Positions 17,525 through 26,110 of a stretch of DNA of 64,000 bases are shown piece after piece. The stretch comes from Clostridiales bacterium 1_7_47FAA (GTDB taxonomy: Bacteria > Bacillota > Clostridia > Lachnospirales > Lachnospiraceae), in the NCBI GenBank assembly GCA_000155435.1, contig DS990261.1, forward strand, positions 983,987 through 1,047,986. Reading direction: 5' to 3'. The translations under genes and the position numbers were made by a program. Positions within the stretch are counted from its first letter, which is position 1. Each line of letters begins with the position of its first letter. The notes beneath the pieces were generated by a model that saw only the letters and a list, made by a program, of their open reading frames with translations, was not told the DNA's origin and searched no databases.

Positions 17525-18787
17525 ATGAAACAAAAATGGACGTTGAAGCGGGTAATCCAGTTCTGCTGTCTGTGTGGGGCAGGCCTGATGTATTATGTTC
17601 CTTATGGATTCAGCATTTATTATGATACCTTTATCGAAGCATTTGGGGTGAGCAACGCACAGCTTGGGGCGATTCAGAGTGCATATACCATGGTGTCCAT
17701 GTTTACGTATTTTTTTGGCGGATTGGTTGCGGATAAGTTCTCAGCCAGAAAGCTGCTGGTATTCTCCTATGTGGGGACTGCCGCGCTTACTTTCTGGTTC
17801 GGTATGTTCCCTGCCTATGCGGTTGCCCTGCTGATTATGGGGCTGATGGGCTTCATTAACACGGTTACCTTCTATTCAGCCATGATGAAGGGGGTCCGTA
17901 TCTTTGCGGGAGAAGGTAATGAAGGCATGGGAATGGGATGGCAGGAAGCGTTCCGATGCCTGGTGGCCTCCGGTGCTTCCATCCTGGCCATGTTCTTATT
18001 CAGTCAGTCCGCTGATGATATAACCGGACTGCGCAATGTAATCTGGCTGTTTGCGGCAGCCATCCTGGCAATCGGTATCCTCAGTTTCATTTTCCTTGAA
18101 AGGGATGTGGTAACCCAGGATGCGGACCACAATCTTATGAATAACCTTAGGATCTGTTTTAAGGACGTAAACATATGGCTGATTTCGTTGATAGTAGCCT
18201 GTCTGTATATGTCCAATGTGGCAATCCGGTTCATGACCCCGTTTGCAACCAGTATTTTTGGGATTACTGTTTTAATGGGAGCTGTTTTGGGCAATTTCCG
18301 CGAGTATATGCGTCCTTTTGGCGCATTTGCCGCAGGTTCCCTGTCAACCAGGGTTGGAATCACAAAGGCCATGTTCATTTTCTCAGCCATATTCTGTGTC
18401 CTGAATTACGGACTGGCATTCATGCCCCAGTCCAAGAGTCTGGTATATGTAATATTCATTATGGCTGCGGTTGGATGGATTGTGCTGGGCGCTATGAGAG
18501 GCCTGTATTTTGCGCCCATTGGGGAGGCAAATATATCCATGGCCATAACCGGGACCGCAGTGGGGATTATTGCCACCATAGGATATATTCCGGATGCGGT
18601 CATGCCCATGGTGTACGGTAAAATCATAGACTCCTTCCCGCCGGAACGGGCGTACCCCATAATATTTACAATCGCCGGGACCAGCATCCTGCTGGGGCTT
18701 GTGCTGATGCTTGTGTTCATGAAGAGAAATAAAAAGAGCACAGCGGCGCTGATGGAAAAGAAACGCCGGGAGGCCACTGGTTCCTGA
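17525..18787 (+). CDS. MFS transporter
   Basis: Membrane carrier of 420 residues with about 12 hydrophobic segments in two halves joined by a hydrophilic stretch near residues 195-215. The first cytoplasmic loop has a recognisable MFS motif (GGLVADKFSARK). The C-terminus is a short lysine-rich tail. The start is supported by GAGGAGGG about 10 bases upstream. The gene diverges from the sulfatase operon and has its own promoter and leader hairpin, so it probably imports a substrate of the same pathway; which one cannot be told. Confidence 0.85.
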   Translation: MKQKWTLKRVIQFCCLCGAGLMYYVPYGFSIYYDTFIEAFGVSNAQLGAIQSAYTMVSMFTYFFGGLVADKFSARKLLVFSYVGTAALTFWFGMFPAYAVALLIMGLMGFINTVTFYSAMMKGVRIFAGEGNEGMGMGWQEAFRCLVASGASILAMFLFSQSADDITGLRNVIWLFAAAILAIGILSFIFLERDVVTQDADHNLMNNLRICFKDVNIWLISLIVACLYMSNVAIRFMTPFATSIFGITVLMGAVLGNFREYMRPFGAFAAGSLSTRVGITKAMFIFSAIFCVLNYGLAFMPQSKSLVYVIFIMAAVGWIVLGAMRGLYFAPIGEANISMAITGTAVGIIATIGYIPDAVMPMVYGKIIDSFPPERAYPIIFTIAGTSILLGLVLMLVFMKRNKKSTAALMEKKRREATGS

Positions 18788-18831
18788 TAATTTCATACCA
18801 GCCGCTTGAATGGCTGCTGTCCATCCTTTGT

Positions 18832-18870
18832 GGTGGTAGTTCCTGGCTTCAGGGAACTATCACCTTTTTT
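18832..18870 (+). terminator. terminator after the MFS gene
   Basis: GGTGGTAGTTCC (18832-18843) pairs with GGAACTATCACC (18853-18864) with one G-U pair, followed by six T. Confidence 0.88.
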
Positions 18871-18889
18871 GGATTATGGCACAGATGAA

Positions 18890-19100
18890 TATTAGGCCTA
18901 ATAAAGACTTGCCACATTTTGTGAATGGGCAAGGGAATATTAGGTCTAATTTTACGCTTTTAAAAGTAAGACACAAATAAAATAGTTCTTACTATTGTGA
19001 TATGTGCATAATATTAGACCTAAAAATTAATAAGTATTGCACATAGACACAACGGCAATTAATTTATATAATAAATGCATGAAACAAATTAGACCTAATA
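18890..19100. promoter_or_regulatory. four-copy palindromic operator array before the TRAP operon
   Basis: Copies at 18890-18903 (TATTAGGCCTAATA, perfect), 18938-18951 (TATTAGGTCTAATT), 19012-19025 (TATTAGACCTAAAA) and 19087-19100 (AATTAGACCTAATA). Consensus WATTAGRYCTAATW. Centres are 48, 74 and 75 bp apart. One copy lies just upstream of the -35 and one overlaps the start of transcription, the layout of a repressor that loops DNA. The FCD-type GntR protein at the end of the operon is the natural candidate. Confidence 0.75.
19044..19072 (+). promoter_or_regulatory. promoter of the TRAP/dehydratase operon
   Basis: TAGACA (19044-19049), a 17-bp spacer and TATAAT (19067-19072). Start expected near 19079, just before the fourth operator copy. 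Confidence 0.65.
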
Positions 19101-19155
19101 TTATCAAACAACATGGGTCGGGGAATCAACACCGAAAAAGCAAAGGAGAATCATT

Positions 19156-20256
19156 ATGAAATCAAGAAAAATCATGGCGTTACTTTGTTGTACCGTACTG
19201 GCAGCCGGTCTGACCGGATGCGGCGGTTCAGGGACATCCTCCCAGGTTACATCCGTAGCCGGACAGGAAGCGGCAGGGACCTCAGAGGCGGCAGGACAGA
19301 AAAGTGAAGGGGCCGCGGCTTCATCAGATGCAGCCTCGCAGGATGACAAGACCTTTAACATCGACCTGGCCACGGCCTATGCGTCCGATGGTCCGGCCGG
19401 AATGGCCCTTCTACAGTTTGTGGCAGATGTGGCGGAGCAGTCCGGCGGCACCATCAACATCAGCCTTTTTGCAGATGGGACCCTGGGAAGCGCTTCCGAC
19501 AACTATTCCTCCGTGGCCAGCGGGGACCTGGACATGGCCATGACCGGACTGGAGGGACTGGATCTTTACGCACCTGAATACACCTTCCTGGACTGCCCAT
19601 TCCTCATTAAGGACGAAGACCACCTGAAAGCCCTGCTGGACAGCGGGATTGGTGATAAACTGAAAGAACGCTATGAAGAAAATGGTTTCGTGACCCTGGG
19701 CTGGCACCAGAGGGATGTCCGTGAACTGGCTTCCAACAAGGAAGTGAAGTCCCCTGCCGATGTAGCCGGATTAAAACTCCGTCTTCCAGGCATGACCGTG
19801 TACGTGGATACATGGAGCGCGCTGAATGTAAGTTCCACCACGGTTGCCATGAGTGAACTTTATACGGCCCTGCAGACCAAGGTGGCAGAGGCCTGCGAGG
19901 GCGGCTATGAGCAGATGGATACCCTGAAGCTTTATGAGGTGCAGAAGAATATTGCTGAGACAGACCATGTATATGAGTTTGTGGGACTGTTCATCAACAA
20001 GGACCTGTACGATTCCATGAGCGACAGCCAGAGGCAGGTATTGAATGACTGTGCGGCTAAGGACCTGGCCTATGCGGACCAGCTGGCCAAGGAAAACAGG
20101 GAGCAGTACAAGAAGGACTGCCTGGACGGAGGCATGACGTTAGTGGATGTGGACCGTGATGCATTCCGCGATGCCCTGACGGATTATTACAAGCAGCAGT
20201 TTGAGACAAAATGGACTGTATCTACATATGACGAGGTCATGAGCTACGCAAAATAA
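19156..20256 (+). CDS. dctP: TRAP transporter substrate-binding lipoprotein DctP
   Basis: Extracellular solute-binding protein of 366 residues for a sodium-driven TRAP importer. The N-terminal lipoprotein signal ends in LTGC (Cys22), followed by a Gly/Ser/Ala-rich linker. The DctP fold is shown by WHQRDVRELASNKEVKSP, GLKLRLPG and MSELYTALQTKVAEACEGG. The arginine of KLRLPG is the conserved residue that binds the substrate carboxylate, so an organic or sugar acid is expected. First gene of an operon with dctQ, dctM, an acid-sugar dehydratase and a GntR regulator, behind the four-copy operator. Confidence 0.93.
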   Translation: MKSRKIMALLCCTVLAAGLTGCGGSGTSSQVTSVAGQEAAGTSEAAGQKSEGAAASSDAASQDDKTFNIDLATAYASDGPAGMALLQFVADVAEQSGGTINISLFADGTLGSASDNYSSVASGDLDMAMTGLEGLDLYAPEYTFLDCPFLIKDEDHLKALLDSGIGDKLKERYEENGFVTLGWHQRDVRELASNKEVKSPADVAGLKLRLPGMTVYVDTWSALNVSSTTVAMSELYTALQTKVAEACEGGYEQMDTLKLYEVQKNIAETDHVYEFVGLFINKDLYDSMSDSQRQVLNDCAAKDLAYADQLAKENREQYKKDCLDGGMTLVDVDRDAFRDALTDYYKQQFETKWTVSTYDEVMSYAK

Positions 20257-20333
20257 CAGGACAATCCGGCCGGGGCAGCGGGCAGTATTTTGGCCCTGTT
20301 ACCCGGCTGGTTTCATCAAGGAGGTCTTCCCGC

Positions 20334-20876
20334 ATGTTCAAAAAAATCGCACACTGTTATCTTAAAATAGTGGAAACCGTCTGTGTATTCCTTCTGCTTT
20401 TAATCCTGGCCTGCATGTGTATCCAGATTTCCTGCCGTCTGCTTACCATTGGACAGAATTTTACAGAGGAGCTTTCAAGGCTGAGCTTCAGTCTCCTTAT
20501 CTTCCTTGGGGCGCCGCTGGCGCTGACGGAGGGAGCGGATATTGCTGTTGATATGGTTGTGAATATGCTTCCCCAGGCAGCACAGAGGATCATCAGCATC
20601 CTGGTCAGTGTCCTCACAGCGGTCTTCAGCGTATTCTGTATCCGCAGCCTGATTACATTTACAGGAAGCAACCAGGGCGTCACCGCTGTTTCCATGACAT
20701 GGATTAAAATGAACTGGCTTTACTATGCGTTCATGTTTTCCTTTGGCTGCATGCTGGTTGTCTCCATCATAAAAGCAGGCGCCGCCATCCTTGGAAAACC
20801 CCAGACCATGGATATTAACGCAGAAGCAAAAGAAAAGGCTTTGCAGGAAGAAAAGGAGGTTGACCTGGGCATATGA
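20334..20876 (+). CDS. dctQ: TRAP transporter small membrane subunit DctQ
   Basis: Four-helix membrane subunit of 180 residues, the usual DctQ size, with the conserved N-terminal half (EELSRLSFSLLIFLGAPLAL) and an acidic cytoplasmic tail. It links DctP docking to the DctM channel. An ATGA overlap with dctM indicates coupled translation. Confidence 0.9.
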   Translation: MFKKIAHCYLKIVETVCVFLLLLILACMCIQISCRLLTIGQNFTEELSRLSFSLLIFLGAPLALTEGADIAVDMVVNMLPQAAQRIISILVSVLTAVFSVFCIRSLITFTGSNQGVTAVSMTWIKMNWLYYAFMFSFGCMLVVSIIKAGAAILGKPQTMDINAEAKEKALQEEKEVDLGI

Positions 20877-22165
20877 AACTTATTATAATTGTAATCCTGA
20901 TCTGCATGCTGGCCCTGTTCCTGTTAAAGGTCCCGGTATATATCAGCATGGCCCTTACCGGCTGTGCTTTGATGATGGCTACCACCGGAATGAAGTGGAG
21001 TATACTAAGCCAATATCTGTATACAGGTACCAACTCATTCACCCTGCTGGCAATCCCCCTGTTCCTTCTGGCCGCCAAGCTGATGAATACGGGCGGGATA
21101 ACGAGGAAGCTGTTTGCGTTCTGTATGAAGGTGGTGGGCTGGCTTCCGGGAGGCCTGGGCCATGTGAATATCCTGTCCAGCGTGATTTTTGCCGGGATGT
21201 CCGGCACCGCCGTGTCGGATGCCGGCGGGCTGGGGGCCATCGAAATCAGGGCCATGAATGAAAATGGATTCGACAATGACTTTTCATGCTGTGTAACAGC
21301 CGCTTCCTCCACGCTGGGTCCGATCATACCCCCAAGCATCCCCCTGGTGGTATATGCCACCGTGTCCGGCGCATCCGTTGGGGCTTTGTTCATGGCTGGA
21401 ATCGTACCTGGCATTGTAATGGCATTCATCATGATGGTGGTCGTCACCATCTATGCGGTCAGGCGTCATTATCCCAGGACCAAATTCCCCACTGCCAGGG
21501 AGTTTTTCCACGCGCTGAGGGAAGGTATCCTTCCGCTCATGGCCCCCTTCATCCTGCTGGTGGGCATCTACGGCGGCGTGTTCACCCCCACCGAAAGCGC
21601 TGCCATCGTGGTGCTTTACAGCCTTGTGCTGGATGTATTCGTTTACCGTGAACTGACCATGAAGAAATTCATCGCCATCCTGCGGGAGACCGTAAGGGAT
21701 TCCCTCACCATTGCCCTGATCATAGCAGGCGCCACCTTCTTTGGCTATGTGGCGACCAGGGCCAAGATCCCGCAGATGATACTGGCTTCCATGACCAGCA
21801 TCGTGTCCAATAAGTTCACGCTGTTAATCATCATCAACGTGTTCCTGCTGATCATCGGCTGCTTTCTGGAGACTGCGTCGGCCATTACCATTGTGGTTCC
21901 GCTGATTCTTCCGCTTCTGGCTGCCTATGACATCAACCTGACCCAGTTTGGCATTGTCATGGTGCTGAACCTGATGATCGGGCTTCTGACTCCTCCGTTT
22001 GGGTTGGTCCTTTTTGTCATCAGCAAGATTGGCCATATTTCCATCGGAAGGTTTTCCAAAGCCCTGGTGCCGTGGCTGGGCGCCCTTCTGGCAGCCCTGT
22101 TGCTGGTTACCTTTGTCCCCCAGTTAAGCCTGTGGTTCCCCACCCTGTTGGGGATGAGCGTGTGA
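20873..22165 (+). CDS. dctM: TRAP transporter large permease DctM
   Basis: Transport channel of 430 residues with about 12 membrane segments. Family motifs include MSGTAVSDAGGLGAIEI, GPIIPPSIPLVVYA and GGVFTPTESAA. It moves the substrate with sodium ions. Start overlaps the dctQ stop. Confidence 0.93.
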   Translation: MKLIIIVILICMLALFLLKVPVYISMALTGCALMMATTGMKWSILSQYLYTGTNSFTLLAIPLFLLAAKLMNTGGITRKLFAFCMKVVGWLPGGLGHVNILSSVIFAGMSGTAVSDAGGLGAIEIRAMNENGFDNDFSCCVTAASSTLGPIIPPSIPLVVYATVSGASVGALFMAGIVPGIVMAFIMMVVVTIYAVRRHYPRTKFPTAREFFHALREGILPLMAPFILLVGIYGGVFTPTESAAIVVLYSLVLDVFVYRELTMKKFIAILRETVRDSLTIALIIAGATFFGYVATRAKIPQMILASMTSIVSNKFTLLIIINVFLLIIGCFLETASAITIVVPLILPLLAAYDINLTQFGIVMVLNLMIGLLTPPFGLVLFVISKIGHISIGRFSKALVPWLGALLAALLLVTFVPQLSLWFPTLLGMSV

Positions 22166-22225
22166 TGATGGCTCTCCGGGATGTGTTTTGATATTGTATC
22201 TATTAAGAAAGAAGAGGAAATTACC

Positions 22226-23398
22226 ATGAAAATCACAGCAGTAAAAGGAATCCCCCTGGGCTGTACCTGTTCCCCCATCAGTGACGCCCTGTCAACCTCT
22301 GCTGCCAGACAGGCGCTTCTTGTGAGGATAGAGACTGACTCCGGATATTACGGAATCGGTGAGGCATTTACATACGGGGCCCCGCTGGCTGTCATGAAGT
22401 ACATTGTGGAAATGCAGCTGGCCCCCATCCTGGTTGACCAGGACCCGGCGCGGATTGAATTGCATTGGAACACCATGTACTGGCGCACCATTGCCCATGG
22501 CCGCAGAAGCATGGTAATGGGAGCAATCAGCGGTATTGACATTGCACTCTGGGATCTGTTGGGAAAAATCTGCCATATGCCTGTGTATAAGCTTCTGGGC
22601 GCGTGTTCGGATACGGTACCGTCCTATGCCAGCGGAGGTTTTTATGCACCGGGTAAAGGGATTGACGGGCTGAGGGCAGAACTTGAGGGATATATGGAAA
22701 AAGGCTATCAGGATGCCAAAATCAAGATTGGGCGCAACCTGGACCGTCCCGGTTCCCCGCTTCGCTACATGGCGAACCAGGAATACAGCGTGACCGTGGA
22801 AGAGGATATCAGGCGCATGGAGACAGCCAGGGAGATCCTTGGGCCGGGCCGCCTGATTGTGGATACCAATGCGTCCTGGGATTCCTATACGGCCATCCAG
22901 GCCGGGCCGGAGCTGCACCGCCTGGGTGTGTGCTGGCTGGAGGAGCCAGTTCCCTTTGAGGACCTGGAGGGGATGCAGCGGATTTCCAGGGAGCTGCCTG
23001 ACATACTGGTGGCGGGCTGTGAGACACAGCAGGGGCTGAAGAATTTTGAAACCATGGTGCGCATGGATGCGGTTGATATCCTGCAGCCCGACATCGGCTG
23101 GGCGGGAGGATTCACGGAGTGCCGCAAGATCGGCGCCATGGGGGAGGCAGCCGGACGGAAGGTTTCCCTCCACTGCTTTGGTTCCGCCGTGCTGTTTGGG
23201 GCCAGCCTGCACCTGGCGGCATCCATGGCCAATACGGAAATGATGGAATCCGAGGAGAATCCCAATCCTCTGAAGACAGACATTGTCAAAGAGCCGTTCC
23301 AGGCAGACCGCCATATGAACTTTTACGTCCCCCAGGGGGATGGTTTGGGGGTTGAGCTGGACTGGACGAAATTGGAAAAATATATTATAATGATGTAA
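22226..23398 (+). CDS. enolase-superfamily (mandelate racemase subgroup) acid-sugar dehydratase
   Basis: Enzyme of 390 residues with the capping domain first and a TIM barrel second. The catalytic Lys-x-Lys is K165/K167 (AKIKIG). Metal ligands are D213 (VDTNASW), E239 (LEEP) and E266 (GCETQQ), and the general acid-base His is H316 (SLHCFG). This set marks the mandelate racemase subgroup, whose members mostly dehydrate aldonic or aldaric acids. With a TRAP importer for carboxylates upstream, import and dehydration of a sugar acid is the likely role; the sugar is not known. Start at 22226 chosen over an in-frame ATG at 22181 because AGAGGAAA precedes it and homology begins there. Confidence 0.9.
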   Translation: MKITAVKGIPLGCTCSPISDALSTSAARQALLVRIETDSGYYGIGEAFTYGAPLAVMKYIVEMQLAPILVDQDPARIELHWNTMYWRTIAHGRRSMVMGAISGIDIALWDLLGKICHMPVYKLLGACSDTVPSYASGGFYAPGKGIDGLRAELEGYMEKGYQDAKIKIGRNLDRPGSPLRYMANQEYSVTVEEDIRRMETAREILGPGRLIVDTNASWDSYTAIQAGPELHRLGVCWLEEPVPFEDLEGMQRISRELPDILVAGCETQQGLKNFETMVRMDAVDILQPDIGWAGGFTECRKIGAMGEAAGRKVSLHCFGSAVLFGASLHLAASMANTEMMESEENPNPLKTDIVKEPFQADRHMNFYVPQGDGLGVELDWTKLEKYIIMM

Positions 23399-23452
23399 AA
23401 TAACTGGAATTAAGATTCAATAAGGTCCAGTGCTGCAGGGGAGAGTTGCCAC

Positions 23453-24136
23453 ATGGGAAAGAGGCATGAAGGACCTGAGCTGCTTGCGGATGAGGTGGCA
23501 CAGAAAATCAGGGCAAAGATTCAGAATCAACAATATCAGCCAGGGGACCGCCTTACCGTACGTCTGCTCTGCGAGGAATTCGGGACCAGCGAGACCCCGG
23601 TCAAACAGGCGCTTAACCAGCTGGTCGCAACGGGCCTTGTGGTATCCATACCAAAGTGCGGCATGAAGGTGCGGACCTTTAACTTCCAGGACATGAAGGA
23701 CAACTGGGAGGCGCGCCTGATGATAGAGCAGTTCTGCGCCGTGCCTGCAGTGGAGCGCGTACGCCATGACGAGGATTTTGTAAAGCATATCCAGGACATA
23801 CTGGATATCTCCAACCGCGAATACGGCAAGTGCATTGCGGATTTTACAAAAGAGAACTTCAACCTCCTCACCGAGCATGACCGCATGCTGCACACGGAAC
23901 TGGTCAGATGCAGCCGCAACCAGCAGATCATGAATATGTACAACAGCCTGAATGCCCACTCCTGCATGTTCGCAGGATATGGCTGCCACACCCCGGAGAC
24001 CCTGCGCCAGGTACAGAACCAGCACACGGAGATAGTGGACCAGCTGCTGCTGTGTGATGTGGATGGACTGAGGAAGGCGCTGGAATCCCACATTTACAGT
24101 ACGGTCCAGATTTACAGGTCGGCTTGGAAGGAATAG
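23453..24136 (+). CDS. GntR-family regulator, FCD (FadR-type) domain
   Basis: Transcription factor of 227 residues. The winged helix is at residues 10-75 (DEVAQKIRAKIQNQQYQPGDRL; GTSETPVKQALNQLVATGLV). The helical FCD ligand domain (about 85-220) carries metal-ligand positions such as EHDRMLHTEL and the final ESHIYSTVQIY. It is last in the TRAP/dehydratase operon and probably controls it through the ATTAGRYCTAAT copies, releasing DNA when a pathway acid binds (inference). RBS GGGGAGAG lies upstream. Confidence 0.9.
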   Translation: MGKRHEGPELLADEVAQKIRAKIQNQQYQPGDRLTVRLLCEEFGTSETPVKQALNQLVATGLVVSIPKCGMKVRTFNFQDMKDNWEARLMIEQFCAVPAVERVRHDEDFVKHIQDILDISNREYGKCIADFTKENFNLLTEHDRMLHTELVRCSRNQQIMNMYNSLNAHSCMFAGYGCHTPETLRQVQNQHTEIVDQLLLCDVDGLRKALESHIYSTVQIYRSAWKE

Positions 24137-24212
24137 GCTTCCGGGTAAAGATGGTGAAAGGTGATTCCTGTAAGAAATGATGAAAGGAATTACCATGGAA
24201 AGATGTCATAAA

Positions 24213-24266
24213 ACAGACAGGAAGACAGGAACCCACCGTCCGGCGGATTCCTGTCTTCCTGTCTGT
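24213..24266. terminator. long hairpin between convergent gntR and PTS genes
   Basis: A perfect 19-bp stem (24213-24231 with 24248-24266) whose loop can pair further. On the minus strand TTTTAT follows it, so it best ends the PTS transcript; for the + strand the T-run is weak. Confidence 0.75.
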
Positions 24267-24300
24267 TCATATCCCTGCCGGACGGCAGTGGTTCCTATTT

Positions 24301-25323
24301 CTAAAGGTCCAGCTTCAAATCCCCTTCTTTAATCCATCCCATCTTCCTTAAAATCTCACCAAAGATAAAAGTAAGGACTGCAGGAAGCACAAAGCACACC
24401 ATAAGGATTCCAATCCACATACTGGAACCGCCTCCCATGGCCGTATAGATCCCGATGGGGCCTACCAGGCCGCAGGTGCCCATGCCTGAACCGGCAGGGA
24501 TGTTCTGGAGACGGAAGACCATGGTGGCAATGGGTCCGGTTATCATGGATGCCAGTGTGGGAGGTATCCAGATGCGCGGGTTCAGGACGATGTTGCCCAT
24601 CTGAAGCATGCTGGTGCCAAGCCCCTGAGCCATCAGTCCGCCAATCTTATTCTCCCGGTAGCTCATGACTGCGAAGCCGATCATCTGGGCACAGCAGCCC
24701 GCCGTGGCAGCGCCCCCCGCAAGTCCGTCCAGGGAAAGGGCGATGCAGATGGCCGCGCTGCTGATGGGGAGGGTGAGGGCAATGCCGATAAGGGCTGAAA
24801 CCAGGATACCCATGATGAAGGGCTGCATTTCCGTGGCGGTCTTGACCAGGTTGCCGAACCAGTCCATGAATCCGGCCACCCCGGGACCTACAAACTGGGC
24901 AATGAGCACGCCGGAGATGATGGTGACGCCGGGAGTCACGATGATGTCCAGGCGGGTCTCCTTGGATACAATCTTGCCAAGCTCCGCCGCCACGATGGTG
25001 GCCACCAGGGCGCCTACGGGGCCGCCCAGGGTGTTGCCGGCGATTCCCACGGTGGCTGCGGAGAACAGTACCAGCTGCGGTGCCTTTAAGGCATGGGCAA
25101 TGGCGATTCCCAGCGCAGCGCCTGTGGCGCTTTTGGCATAGTCTGCAATCACGTTGAAGATTTCAATACCGAACTGCTGGCCCAGGGTACCGAAGATGGT
25201 CCCGATGAGCAGGGATGCAAAAAGGCCGAAGGCCATGGCTCCCAGCGCATCAATCAGATAGGTCTGTACGGTGATGTTCACATTTTTTCGTTTCAGAAAC
25301 TCCTTGACACTCGTCGATTTCAT
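24301..25323 (-). CDS. PTS sugar transporter subunit IIC, PfoR-like (PTS_EIIC_2)
   Basis: Membrane protein of about 340 residues with nine to ten hydrophobic segments, rich in Gly/Ala. GIAGNTLGGPVGALVA, VTPGVTIISGVLIAQF, LPISSAAICIALSLDGLAGG and IPAGSGMGTCGLVGPIG are typical of the EIIC_2 family that includes Clostridium perfringens PfoR. No IIA or IIB gene is adjacent, so cargo or sensory role stays open. Start at 25323 preferred: GAGGGAG is nine bases upstream, while the ATG at 25329 is too close. A hairpin leader and a promoter precede it. Confidence 0.82.
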   Translation of the reverse strand: MKSTSVKEFLKRKNVNITVQTYLIDALGAMAFGLFASLLIGTIFGTLGQQFGIEIFNVIADYAKSATGAALGIAIAHALKAPQLVLFSAATVGIAGNTLGGPVGALVATIVAAELGKIVSKETRLDIIVTPGVTIISGVLIAQFVGPGVAGFMDWFGNLVKTATEMQPFIMGILVSALIGIALTLPISSAAICIALSLDGLAGGAATAGCCAQMIGFAVMSYRENKIGGLMAQGLGTSMLQMGNIVLNPRIWIPPTLASMITGPIATMVFRLQNIPAGSGMGTCGLVGPIGIYTAMGGGSSMWIGILMVCFVLPAVLTFIFGEILRKMGWIKEGDLKLDL

Positions 25324-25354
25324 ACTCATACGCTCCCTCTTTTAGCGGTTTCGG

Positions 25355-25378
25355 AAAAACACACCCTAAGGTGTTTTT
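25355..25378 (-). promoter_or_regulatory. leader hairpin of the PTS IIC gene
   Basis: AAAAACAC (25355-25362) pairs with GTGTTTTT (25371-25378). On the minus strand it sits between promoter and start codon and ends in five T, so it can attenuate transcription. Confidence 0.45.
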
Positions 25379-25398
25379 CAACCATGCTTTAGTTAGGG

Positions 25399-25426
25399 AT
25401 TTTATCATAGTTTTATAAAAATGCAA
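25399..25426 (-). promoter_or_regulatory. promoter of the PTS IIC gene
   Basis: On the minus strand TTGCAT (25426-25421), a 16-bp spacer and TAAAAT (25404-25399). Confidence 0.55.
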
Positions 25427-25470
25427 GTTATTTCGATTAGAATACACTAGATTGTGAAAATATTAACATA

Positions 25471-25499
25471 TTGCAAATTTATAGGCAGTGGGATATAAT
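25471..25499 (+). promoter_or_regulatory. promoter of the PAP2/metallo-hydrolase operon
   Basis: TTGCAA (25471-25476), a 17-bp spacer and TATAAT (25494-25499), giving a short leader. Confidence 0.65.
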
Positions 25500-25537
25500 G
25501 GTACGAACAGGGGACATTATTTTTAGAACTGCATTGC

Positions 25538-26110
25538 ATGAGCTTCAGCGGTCAGAGAGAGGTGGACAAAATCGAATTCCGTTTTTTATATTTACTGCAG
25601 GAGCTGCACACTCCGCTGGTTGATGGGCTTATGACCTTCATCACATCCCTGGGGGACCATGGCATATTCTGGCTGTTGCTGGCCGCCGTGCTTTTTGCGG
25701 TCCCAAGGACCAGGATGATGGGCGGGTGCATGCTGGTATCCATCGGTATCGGTTTCCTTCTGGGGAATGTGGCCCTTAAGAACATGGCTGCCAGACAGCG
25801 TCCCTGCTGGCTGGATCCGTCGGTACAGCTGCTGGTCCAGGTTCCCCGGGATTTTTCATTTCCATCCGGGCATTCCATGGTTAGTTTTGAAGGGGCGGTT
25901 ACTGTTTTCATGTTTAACAGGAAGTGGGGGATACCGGCCCTGATGCTGGCTGTGCTGATTGCATTTTCCAGGCTGTATCTGTTTGTGCATTTCCCCACGG
26001 ATGTGCTGGCGGGAGCGGCGTTGGGGACCGTGATTGCCTGGTGTGTGGCCAGGACGGCAAAAAGGCGGCGCTTAAATGATCCTCCCCGGACAATGACAGA
26101 AAAATCGTGA
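25538..26110 (+). CDS. PAP2-family phosphatase
   Basis: Membrane phosphatase of 190 residues with the full PAP2 triad: KNMAARQRP (K-x6-RP), PSGHSM, and SRLYLFVHFPTD (SR-x5-H-x3-D). Five to six hydrophobic segments place it in the cytoplasmic membrane, acting on a lipid phosphate such as undecaprenyl pyrophosphate or phosphatidate. The ATG at 25538 has no clear ribosome site; an in-frame GTG at 25562 (VDKIEF) is an alternative start. It overlaps the next gene by four bases (GTGA). Confidence 0.9.
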   Translation: MSFSGQREVDKIEFRFLYLLQELHTPLVDGLMTFITSLGDHGIFWLLLAAVLFAVPRTRMMGGCMLVSIGIGFLLGNVALKNMAARQRPCWLDPSVQLLVQVPRDFSFPSGHSMVSFEGAVTVFMFNRKWGIPALMLAVLIAFSRLYLFVHFPTDVLAGAALGTVIAWCVARTAKRRRLNDPPRTMTEKS

